Part shown: positions 9,145 through 16,731 of the stretch, piece by piece
Numbering within the stretch: position 1 is the first letter of the stretch
Layout of the letters: every line of letters starts with the position of its first letter
Assembly (NCBI RefSeq): GCF_032818155.1
Contig: NZ_CP102589.1
Location: forward strand, 2,590,001-2,654,000
Source of the DNA: Niallia taxi
Lineage (GTDB): Bacteria > Bacillota > Bacilli > Bacillales > Cytobacillaceae
Direction of reading: 5' to 3'
Length of the DNA stretch: 64,000 bases
Notes under the pieces: generated by a model
The model's database searches: none
Told to the model about the DNA's origin: nothing
Seen by the model: only the letters and a program-made list of their open reading frames with translations
Program-made: the position numbers and the translations under genes

Positions 9145-9224
9145 AAAAAACTATCAATGATGAATTGCTTTATGATGGATAAAATTCCATTCATACGAAT
9201 ATTCATTATTTGATAGTTTTTTTT
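9145..9224 (+). terminator. Long hairpin terminator after the ABC-F gene
   Basis: AAAAAACTATCAA pairs with TTGATAGTTTTTT across a long, partly self-complementary loop (ATGAAT with ATTCAT). The distal arm runs straight into eight Ts. Confidence 0.65.
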
Positions 9225-9251
9225 GATGAAAATATGGCTAGGAGGTGCAAT

Positions 9252-10274
9252 TTGTATTTCTTTGGGCGAATCTGGAAAGTCATTATTAACTTTAGCTTTT
9301 CAGCCATTTTACTGATCACCTTTGGAGTGATTTTAAGTGCTGCATGGCTGTTTCGCCTTTTGGAGCCAGCGACCTTTCCAAGCTATTTCGACAGCTTATG
9401 GTATACGATGGTCACTTCCACAACAGTTGGTTACGGAGACTATTACCCTACCTCCATCGCCGGTCGTATATTTGCGATGGTCTTTTTCCTGTATGGAATC
9501 ATGACCCTGACTGTGTTTATTGGAAAAATTCAGCAAATGCTTTCTGACTATAAAAGGCTGAAGGAGGAAGGAAAATTGGACTACAAAAGGGATGGTCATG
9601 TAATTTTTATTGGATATGGCAAGAAAACAGCCATAGCCATTAAGGAGGTAAAGAGCTCGAATGCGAAAATGCCGATAGTGCTGATAGACAGCAAGCTTGA
9701 TAAGAACCCTTACAATGAAGATTATGTGTTTTTTATTAATGGAAATCCAGCAGAAGACGAAACATTGTTAAAAGCAAACTTACCTGTTGCAGACCGTGTT
9801 TTCATTTTTTCAGATGAAGCAATTGAGAATGATTTAGCGGCAGACGGAACAACAGCCTTGATTGCATTAGGTGTTGAGGACCTGTCCAATGAGTATTCGG
9901 TTAATATGCATACAACAGTTGAAATTCGCAAGGCTTCCCATAAGCCACGCTTTAAGCATGCAAATGTCGAAAGATTCGTTTATTCCTATGAATCGGTTGG
10001 ACTCTTAATTGCAAGGGAATGCTTGCATTCTGGGAGTGCCACTTTATTAAATGATTTGCTCTCAAATGACAGAGGTTCAGACTGGCATCAAATTAAAGCG
10101 AAAAAAGAATGGAAAACATATAAAGATGCTGCAGAGGGTGTATTCTCGTCAGGTGCAACACTTATTGCCGTTAATGATGATTTAGATGTTGCAACAAAAG
10201 CAAAAAAGACTCTCCCGATTGATGCGACATTGACAATTGTCTGCAGTGAAACAACGATAATAAATTTTAAATAA
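9252..10274 (+). CDS. yugO: Two-TM potassium channel with RCK (TrkA-N) domain, YugO-like
   Basis: A 340-residue K+ channel subunit. TM1 (about residues 10-33) is followed by the pore helix and selectivity filter TSTTVGYGDYYPT (about residue 55), then TM2 and a cytoplasmic RCK/TrkA-N domain starting HVIFIGYGKKTAIA, whose GYGKKT replaces the usual GxGxxG nucleotide site. B. subtilis YugO, the channel behind electrical signalling in biofilms, has this architecture and length. The start is TTG at 9252 because AGGAGGTG ends four bases before it. An in-frame TTG further upstream lies inside the preceding terminator. It probably forms a tetramer gated by a ligand on the RCK ring. Confidence 0.85.
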   Translation: MYFFGRIWKVIINFSFSAILLITFGVILSAAWLFRLLEPATFPSYFDSLWYTMVTSTTVGYGDYYPTSIAGRIFAMVFFLYGIMTLTVFIGKIQQMLSDYKRLKEEGKLDYKRDGHVIFIGYGKKTAIAIKEVKSSNAKMPIVLIDSKLDKNPYNEDYVFFINGNPAEDETLLKANLPVADRVFIFSDEAIENDLAADGTTALIALGVEDLSNEYSVNMHTTVEIRKASHKPRFKHANVERFVYSYESVGLLIARECLHSGSATLLNDLLSNDRGSDWHQIKAKKEWKTYKDAAEGVFSSGATLIAVNDDLDVATKAKKTLPIDATLTIVCSETTIINFK

Positions 10275-10283
10275 GCCATTTAT

Positions 10284-10326
10284 AGAGGGCTACAATATAC
10301 TACATATACTTTGCCCTCTGCGTTTT
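10284..10326 (+). terminator. Probable terminator after the K+ channel gene
   Basis: AGAGGGC / GCCCTCT stem with a large AT-rich loop, followed by TGCGTTTTAATTTG. It lies between two converging genes. Confidence 0.5.
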
Positions 10327-10660
10327 AATTTGTTTCTGTGTGCTGTTTCCCTTTTTTGACTGCTTTTAACTCATACTTATCGACTTTTACAGAGATAATA
10401 TGATCTGGCTTTGGCTTGCCAATATTTTTTCGGTGTCCCTCAATATGGGCAGGACTCTTCTCCCAATTCTTCCAAGCCTCTTCTGATTCCCATCTAAAAA
10501 TAAGTAAAACCTCTTCATCACCACGGCGTACTTTTTTCACATAAACACTGACATCAACAAAGCCCTCCTGCTCCTCCACGATGCCACCTTGACTGAACTT
10601 ATTAACAACAAGGTCAGATGTTCCTTCTTTCACAACCATATTTCGAGTGATTACAAACAT
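10325..10660 (-). CDS. hmoA: Heme-degrading monooxygenase HmoA (IsdG/ABM fold)
   Basis: A 111-residue cytoplasmic protein of the antibiotic-biosynthesis-monooxygenase fold. B. subtilis HmoA (YetG) of similar length opens the heme ring to release iron. The family core is visible: FSQGGIVEEQEGFVDVSV, VRRGDEEVLLIFRWESEEAWKNW, and the heme-contacting histidine segment SPAHIEGH followed by GKPKPDHI. A ribosome binding site GGAGAGAG precedes the ATG, and a near-consensus Fur box sits 45 bases upstream, fitting induction by iron limitation. It is monocistronic. Confidence 0.88.
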   Translation of the reverse strand: MFVITRNMVVKEGTSDLVVNKFSQGGIVEEQEGFVDVSVYVKKVRRGDEEVLLIFRWESEEAWKNWEKSPAHIEGHRKNIGKPKPDHIISVKVDKYELKAVKKGKQHTETN

Positions 10661-10704
10661 ACATCTCTCTCCAATCCATCATAAAGTATATTTTTTATTC
10701 TATT

Positions 10705-10723
10705 GATAAAGATTATCATTGTC
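10705..10723 (-). promoter_or_regulatory. Fur box in the hmoA promoter region
   Basis: GATAAAGATTATCATTGTC matches the 19-bp Fur consensus GATAATGATAATCATTATC at 16 of 19 positions. It lies between hmoA (minus) and the sortase-substrate gene (plus), and is closer to hmoA. Confidence 0.75.
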
Positions 10724-10852
10724 AATTAATAACCATCTGTTTGCTGAACTTACCGTTATTTTTCCTTACGTTCGCTTTTTTTTGGAAATACTGTATGTTT
10801 TTTTAACGACAGCAAATAATACCAATAATTAGATTTATTGGAGGTCTTTGCT

Positions 10853-11815
10853 ATGATAAGAGGTATCACTCTTTCCACACTTGCCTGCTTGTTATTACTC
10901 TTGAATCCGGTTGGAGCATTCGCTGCGCCAACAAACGAGGAGGTCAGCCAACTTGCCAATTCGCTCGGATGGACAACTGATGATTTGGAAAACTATTTAA
11001 GCGATAAAGAGCTTTCTTTAGAACATTTTGATTCAATCGAAAGCTTAAAGGATTATCTGGGCACACCAATCACACCTGATAATTTAAATAAATTGCTGAA
11101 AAACTATAATATGACACAGGAAGAATTGGAGATTTTGCTGACTGGTTTCAATGAAAGTGTTCAAGATTACTGGTTCATAGAGGATTTAGATGTCGCAATT
11201 GACTTTTATCAAAATCATGAAGAGCAAATGCAAAATTTAGAGGCATTTTTGCTGAATGTTGGGATGACAGAAGACGAAACGGCTAGTTTGTATCAGCATT
11301 TTAAAAAGCTCGACAAACAAGCTCTTGCAAATAATATTTCTGGCTGGAAGGAAGAACTACAGGCTTTTGCCGCGATGGATCAGGAAGAGCAGCTTTCTTC
11401 TTCTAATAAAGAAACCTTATTGTCGATATGGAAAAATGTCAGCAAACAGCTCGAATTAACTCCTGTTTTTTATTCTGTTGACGATAACGGCAATAGAAAT
11501 GAAATTGTACTCGATGAATTTCTGCAAGCACCACAATATGACACGGTAGCTTTAGAGATTTACGACAGCAACGATGCTTTGCTTGTAGATACCGTTATCT
11601 CTCCGGAAAAACTAACGAGCGGATTTGCTGTAGCTGCGGCTGACAAAGTGGTGAATTTGGCTGAATTAAGCGGAAACTTAACAACACTTTATGATTCACA
11701 GCTTCCAAACACTGCATCTTTTATCCCATTATTTTTATTTGCAGGATATTTGTGCGTATTAACTGGCTGCATCATTCTGTTACGGAATAAGAGCAAAAAG
11801 CTTTATGAAAAGTAA
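10853..11815 (+). CDS. Processed acidic surface protein with LPNTA sorting signal
   Basis: A 320-residue exported protein. A cleavable signal peptide (GITLSTLACLLLLLNPVGAFAA) is followed by an acidic helical region with repeats of the form (L/M)T.E(D/E)LE.LL (residues about 25-130), a globular part, and a C-terminal sorting signal: LPNTAS, a hydrophobic segment and a KSKKLYEK tail. LPNTA is the signal used by class D sortases. The start is the ATG at 10853, eight bases after GGAGG. An in-frame TTG upstream overlaps that site and is unlikely. The next gene encodes the sortase and overlaps by 11 bases, so the pair is one unit. Its function on the wall is unknown. Confidence 0.82.
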   Translation: MIRGITLSTLACLLLLLNPVGAFAAPTNEEVSQLANSLGWTTDDLENYLSDKELSLEHFDSIESLKDYLGTPITPDNLNKLLKNYNMTQEELEILLTGFNESVQDYWFIEDLDVAIDFYQNHEEQMQNLEAFLLNVGMTEDETASLYQHFKKLDKQALANNISGWKEELQAFAAMDQEEQLSSSNKETLLSIWKNVSKQLELTPVFYSVDDNGNRNEIVLDEFLQAPQYDTVALEIYDSNDALLVDTVISPEKLTSGFAVAAADKVVNLAELSGNLTTLYDSQLPNTASFIPLFLFAGYLCVLTGCIILLRNKSKKLYEK

Positions 11816-12395
11816 ATCTATCACCCTGTCTGTATGTGCATATACATTAATCGTGGTTGGTATGGCCTTTGTTATTTCCAATTCGGTCCATTTGATGAAT
11901 GCAAACAAACCGCTGTCCTCAGTTTCTGCCAAAGTTACAAAAGAACTTAGTTCCAGAGCTGTCAAAAGCACCTCACCACAAGAAGGTGATTGGTTCGGCA
12001 TACTGATTGCACCAAAGCAAAACAAAGAAGTAACAATATTCGAAGGGACAAACCCCTCTACTTTAGCTAAGGGAGCTGGCCACTTTTCAGGCAGTGCAAA
12101 CCCTGGCGAAAGTAATAATACGGTAATATCAGGGCATCGGGACACGTATTTTCGTTTTCTAAAGGATGTAGCAAAAAATGATCGAATTATCCTTCAAACG
12201 AGTAGTGGAACCTTCACCTATAAAATCCGTAAAACAGAGGTGGTATCTGCCTCCGCTGAAAATATAGTAACACCAAAAAGCCGACCTGTTTTAACATTAA
12301 CAACATGCTATCCATTCTACTTTATTGGTGATGCACCAGAACGCTTTATCGTGACGGCAGATCTCATAAATAAAGACATGTCTGCAGCCAAATAG
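11805..12395 (+). CDS. srtD: Class D sortase
   Basis: A 196-residue membrane-anchored cysteine transpeptidase that cleaves LPNTA-type signals and links substrates to cell-wall cross-bridges. An N-terminal membrane segment (ITLSVCAYTLIVVGMAFVIS) is followed by the beta-barrel. The catalytic histidine is in VISGHRDTYFR, the cysteine in LTLTTCYPF and the arginine in APERFIV, so the triad is complete. It overlaps the gene of its probable substrate and shares its promoter, then ends in a strong terminator. In B. subtilis the equivalent enzyme YhcS anchors YhcR. Confidence 0.9.
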   Translation: MKSKSITLSVCAYTLIVVGMAFVISNSVHLMNANKPLSSVSAKVTKELSSRAVKSTSPQEGDWFGILIAPKQNKEVTIFEGTNPSTLAKGAGHFSGSANPGESNNTVISGHRDTYFRFLKDVAKNDRIILQTSSGTFTYKIRKTEVVSASAENIVTPKSRPVLTLTTCYPFYFIGDAPERFIVTADLINKDMSAAK

Positions 12396-12401
12396 CCTAC
12401 G

Positions 12402-12436
12402 ATAACCTGCTATTTTTTTGCAGGTTATTGTTTTTT
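12402..12436 (+). terminator. Terminator after the sortase gene
   Basis: ATAACCTGC / GCAGGTTAT stem with a T-rich loop, followed by TGTTTTTTTGC. Confidence 0.8.
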
Positions 12437-13132
12437 TGCTTTAATAAGGAGAAAATGTGGGTTATTCATCAAATACTGATAACTCTCCGCTTTTAACTCT
12501 TTTAGTTTCGCTGTTGGTTGGAGCTCTTTTATTGCTGTTAGCGTGAATGCCTTTGTTGTTTCATTGATTATATCTTGTAAGGGTCTGCGGTACATCGGGA
12601 CCTCGAATTCTTTGCCTTGTTTATTCCAGATATCTGTTAGTGCTTCTGTTTCAAAATAGCATTTGTTCTCAGAAATATTGATATCCATGAATGGATGATG
12701 GACAGAAAATAAATACTCCTCGCCGCTTTTTAAAACTCTGTTAAATTCTGCAAACACCTTTGTCCAATCTTGTAAATAATGAAGTGTCAATGAGCTGATA
12801 ATCAAATCAAAGGAAGAATCGGGAAAAGGCAGCGGTTCCTCTAAATCCAAGCACAACGCCTTTCCTCTATCACCAATTCTTCGTTTTGTGGCTGCTATCA
12901 TTTGTGGACTAACGTCTACAGCAGTTACATCAGCCCCTCTTAAAAGCAGTTCATTTGCATACCACCCTGCTGCACACCCTGCATCAAGGATTTTCTTGCC
13001 ATGTAATTCTTGCTCTAATTCTGCCAACATTCCTGGCCGTTCGTATTGTGTATTATAAAAGCTAGAGTCATCAACTTGGTTTTCGTAAACAGTAGATAAA
13101 GAATCAAATACCTTTTGTATTTTCGCTTTCAT
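12425..13132 (-). CDS. Class I SAM-dependent methyltransferase
   Basis: A 235-residue cytoplasmic methyltransferase of the Methyltransf_11 type. Motif I is LDAGCAAGWYANEL and the acidic residue binding the ribose is in VTAVDVSPQMI. Motif II/III are FDLIISSLTLHYLQDW and FNRVLKSGEEYLFSVHHP. The frame opens eight codons further upstream, but AGGAGGG lies directly before the ATG at 13132, which is taken as the start. The acceptor is not predictable. Similar proteins act on small molecules or remain uncharacterised. Its end overlaps the sortase terminator from the other side. Confidence 0.8.
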   Translation of the reverse strand: MKAKIQKVFDSLSTVYENQVDDSSFYNTQYERPGMLAELEQELHGKKILDAGCAAGWYANELLLRGADVTAVDVSPQMIAATKRRIGDRGKALCLDLEEPLPFPDSSFDLIISSLTLHYLQDWTKVFAEFNRVLKSGEEYLFSVHHPFMDINISENKCYFETEALTDIWNKQGKEFEVPMYRRPLQDIINETTKAFTLTAIKELQPTAKLKELKAESYQYLMNNPHFLLIKAKKQ

Positions 13133-13204
13133 TGTTTCCCTCCTATTTAAATACACATATTTGTGTATATTCTTTGTAGATTGTTTACAATCCTTTTTCT
13201 ACTA

Positions 13205-13230
13205 CAAAAAAACCATGCAAAAGCATGGTT
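13205..13230 (-). terminator. Terminator of the large membrane protein gene
   Basis: AACCATGC-AAAA-GCATGGTT stem-loop with a run of A on its left side that gives the U tract on the minus strand. Confidence 0.7.
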
Positions 13231-13248
13231 CCTAATGTTTCGTTAATA

Positions 13249-16200
13249 TTAACTCCATTTTGCCAAGACAGCAGCTATTTTTGTTTTCCACTCCTTTATA
13301 AACAGAAGGACATTGTTGCCTCCCTTTTGCTTTTGCATTTCATAAAAGCTGGCTGCGCCGATTAAAACGCTGCCGGCAATGAGCAGATATGCCCACCATG
13401 GCATATTGCCCCAATATGGTCTAGTTTGCAAAAGGACATTTAAAAGAAGTACGCCTATACCAATAAAGAAATAGGATTTATAGCGGAAATAAAAACCTCC
13501 AATAACTGACAGTAATGATAAACTCCCAAGAATTATGGCATCCATAATGTCAGATGTTTTTAACCCATCAATTATTAAACATACCGCTGAAAATAGCAGA
13601 AAGATCCACTCTGCTTTTATTATAAACTGCAGATGATCAGGTTTTAATTTTTTACAAATCCATATCAAGATAAACCAAGGCAGTAACAGCAGTTCCATGG
13701 TGTAGTAAATAGAAATCGGCAGTTCATGAAGCAATGTATAATATGGCTGCAGAAGAACGAACATTGCGGCTATTTTTGCCACCCAACTGTTATTCTTGGC
13801 CACCCTTCTCTTTTGGATATATATAGATATAGCCAAGAGAACACCTGGTGCCGCCTTCATCCATAATAGATCTGTATTTGTAAACAGCAGGAAGACAAAT
13901 GCAAGGAAGCCACTAATACTATATAGATCTACTGCACTCAATATATCGTTTTTAAATGTGGCTAGTCTTTTGTATAAGCACATTCCTATAATGATAAGAA
14001 GCACTCCTAATATAGCATAAAAGAAAAACCGATCAGCTTGCAGAAAATCCTGTGCATACATAAGCCTTTCTGTACTGCAGAATAACAGCAGCATTGCTGG
14101 TGCAATCAAAAAGTGTTTTTTATCCATATGCATAAGGAGCAAGTAAATAATCAAATAAAGGAGACTGATGAAAAATTCATAATAAGAGAATTCTGCTAAT
14201 ATGAGCCAAGAAACAATTCCCAGCAAACTAAACGGGATAAAAAATAACAGTAATGATTTACCGCTATTCCGTTTCTGGTACAAGCGTTGACATAATATAA
14301 GAATGCTAGTATAAAGAAAACCTTGCGATACTTCTGTACCGCCAACAAAAGCAAGATGCTTTTCGAATGCGAAAAACATAAAAAACGAAAGATATGCTCC
14401 ATATTGCATGAGTATTTTTACATACTTCTGTTTTATCATAAATGCACTCGCTGAATAGGCAATAAAACTGAACACAAATTGAAGCATTGCGTTACTATAG
14501 TTAAATATAACATCAAAGCCTAATGCCATTAATAAATACGTATGACCAAATGCTGCTAAAGGTAGCTTAAAGTCTTTATTTTTCATAACTACTGCAGCTA
14601 ACAACACCAGAATCCAGCCATAAAGAGAACTTTTCTCATAAATCCAATCTGATGACGAAAACAGCAAATCAATTAAGGAAAAATAGCAGAAGCACGATAC
14701 TGCAGTAATCAGCCATGGGATTGCTTTTTCTCGTCGTAATTGATAAAACAAGTAAAAAACAAAAATCCCACCAGCATAGACAGCTGTTCTTGCAATATCA
14801 CTATTAGCTGGCGCTGTAACGGTCAATAGCACTGCCACCATATACATAAATTGACTAATATAAAACCCGTTTTTCCCCATTCCTTCATCTATTCTTTGAT
14901 ACCATTTGCTTAAAGCTAATATGCTGATACTAGCCAAAGCAACAGAAACGAAGGGCCCTAGATCTTGCAGACATTGTATAGCTGAAAACAATGCGACAAA
15001 CGCAACACTATAAACAATAGGAATAATTAAATTTAATAATGCAAAGCCTGTTATCTCAACGTTTTGCCTCTTTATATATAATAAGGTGAATCCAAGCAGG
15101 AAGAGCATAAAGCACACTTCCCAACCGCCAAAGAAAAACATGGCGCTTCCATACGTACATAAAAACATAGTACCAAGCGTAACATCGCTTGAGCTTCTTT
15201 TTATCACTTGCAGCATTGGAACATTATTAAATAGGCTTAACAAAAGTAATAAAAGAAAGGCACTGACAAAACTGACCACTAAGAAGCTGTTTAGATCGTT
15301 AACAAGATTCCATTTTAACGCAAGCTGCCAAAGGCTCGCCCCCCATAATACGGCAGGCAAATATGGAATAATACGTGTATGAAGGTGTTTCGTTAAGTAT
15401 ACAAATTGGGCTCCTAGCAGCAGTAATGTTATCGTGATAATATATGAACCGCTCCAAACAAGCTCTAGTCGAAAAACAGCACTGTAAATAAGACTTGCCA
15501 AACCAACCGCAATACTTGTATGCTCCCATGTTTTTTTCAAATTCATTTCTTTTTTCACCATGCTTAAGAAAAGGAAGACGCCAGCTAAACCAGCAAAGGC
15601 CATTGGCATCCAGTTAGACAGAAATTCGTGAGAAAAAAACTGATAAACTCCAGCACTTGCAGTCACTGTTACCAAAAAATGAACGTCTTTCTTGTTTGTT
15701 TCAAGGAGGAAAAGGAAGTAGACAGCACTCATCAATAAAAAATTCCAGCCTTGAAATATCGAAGATTCATAGATAAAGCTAATGAATAAAGTTGTCACAA
15801 TCATGTGTACAAGCATATAAACAGGCAGGAGACGAAGATAACCACTTAACCAGGCTTTTTTGTATTTTGCCATAAACAGAATAATCAAGAAATTAAAGAT
15901 AACCATTAAAAGTGTGAATACATCAATCGGTAAGGATAATGCTAATACCAAAAAGGCAACAGTTGACGAAACAGCCGTTAATGCTAAGACACGAAAAAAA
16001 GCTGATTCCATCCTTTTCGCTAGCTGGTGATAAACAATCACAAGTACTGTTCCTGCTATCGCCCCAAACAGATATCTTCCTTCCCCTTCATATGAAAGAT
16101 AAAAACCTGCTAAATGAAAGAAACTGACGGAAAGAAATCCAATAGGCAGAAATAATCCGCCGAGAACAGTAAAGGCAAAAGCTGTTTTTTCTATTTTCAC

Positions 16201-16602
16201 AATATTTTTTGCGATAAAGCCAAATCCAAAAAATAAAATAGAGACAAAGAAAATGCTTGCTGCCTTCATCCACCCAGCCATTGTGCTCCAATTGCTTGTT
16301 GCTACAAAAAGTCCACCTAGCAAAAGCAAGAAAACGCCAAGATACAAAAGATAAGAAATATTACGCTCACGCAGCTCTTCCTTACTGCGAACTTTTTTTA
16401 TTTTTTTCTTCTTTTCGCGAATTTGTTTTTGTTCAAGTATGTTGTCTTGTTGTATCAGTTCCTTCTTCGAAAAAGGAGCTGCTGCTTCTTTATCTTGGAC
16501 ATAGCTCTTATAACCGGAAAGAACGTCTTCGTATGTTTGCGAACGTATGTATTCGTGATCCTTAAGCTGTTTAAGCTTTATCAAAAATGAATTCTCAGTC
16601 AT
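13249..16602 (-). CDS. Giant polytopic membrane protein (DUF2157/SCO7322-like), unknown function
   Basis: A 1117-residue protein with a short cytoplasmic, highly charged N-terminal region (residues 1-75, including KKKKIKKVRSKEELRER) followed by roughly thirty closely spaced hydrophobic segments to the end. Charged loops between segments are very short. The N-terminal hydrophobic part, beginning NISYLLYLGVFLLLLGGLF and ending LGGLFLPIGF, resembles SCO7322-family/DUF2157 membrane proteins. No catalytic or nucleotide-binding motif is visible. AAGGGG precedes the ATG. It is a single gene with its own terminator. Transport, sensing or envelope roles are all open. Confidence 0.65.
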   Translation of the reverse strand: MTENSFLIKLKQLKDHEYIRSQTYEDVLSGYKSYVQDKEAAAPFSKKELIQQDNILEQKQIREKKKKIKKVRSKEELRERNISYLLYLGVFLLLLGGLFVATSNWSTMAGWMKAASIFFVSILFFGFGFIAKNIVKIEKTAFAFTVLGGLFLPIGFLSVSFFHLAGFYLSYEGEGRYLFGAIAGTVLVIVYHQLAKRMESAFFRVLALTAVSSTVAFLVLALSLPIDVFTLLMVIFNFLIILFMAKYKKAWLSGYLRLLPVYMLVHMIVTTLFISFIYESSIFQGWNFLLMSAVYFLFLLETNKKDVHFLVTVTASAGVYQFFSHEFLSNWMPMAFAGLAGVFLFLSMVKKEMNLKKTWEHTSIAVGLASLIYSAVFRLELVWSGSYIITITLLLLGAQFVYLTKHLHTRIIPYLPAVLWGASLWQLALKWNLVNDLNSFLVVSFVSAFLLLLLLSLFNNVPMLQVIKRSSSDVTLGTMFLCTYGSAMFFFGGWEVCFMLFLLGFTLLYIKRQNVEITGFALLNLIIPIVYSVAFVALFSAIQCLQDLGPFVSVALASISILALSKWYQRIDEGMGKNGFYISQFMYMVAVLLTVTAPANSDIARTAVYAGGIFVFYLFYQLRREKAIPWLITAVSCFCYFSLIDLLFSSSDWIYEKSSLYGWILVLLAAVVMKNKDFKLPLAAFGHTYLLMALGFDVIFNYSNAMLQFVFSFIAYSASAFMIKQKYVKILMQYGAYLSFFMFFAFEKHLAFVGGTEVSQGFLYTSILILCQRLYQKRNSGKSLLLFFIPFSLLGIVSWLILAEFSYYEFFISLLYLIIYLLLMHMDKKHFLIAPAMLLLFCSTERLMYAQDFLQADRFFFYAILGVLLIIIGMCLYKRLATFKNDILSAVDLYSISGFLAFVFLLFTNTDLLWMKAAPGVLLAISIYIQKRRVAKNNSWVAKIAAMFVLLQPYYTLLHELPISIYYTMELLLLPWFILIWICKKLKPDHLQFIIKAEWIFLLFSAVCLIIDGLKTSDIMDAIILGSLSLLSVIGGFYFRYKSYFFIGIGVLLLNVLLQTRPYWGNMPWWAYLLIAGSVLIGAASFYEMQKQKGGNNVLLFIKEWKTKIAAVLAKWS

Positions 16603-16689
16603 TCACCATAACCCCTTATGATAATTTTGTACATAATGTGTAATATTACAATATTTATTGAGAAATTTCAATAATATGTACAAAAGTAA

Positions 16690-16724
16690 TAAAAAAAAGC
16701 TGCCGGCAATTGTAGCCAAGCAGC
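16690..16724 (-). terminator. Terminator of helD
   Basis: Imperfect stem GCTGC.GGC / GCC..GCAGC (16699-16724) with eight As on the left that become the U tract on the minus strand. Confidence 0.65.
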
Positions 16725-16731
16725 AAAAACG

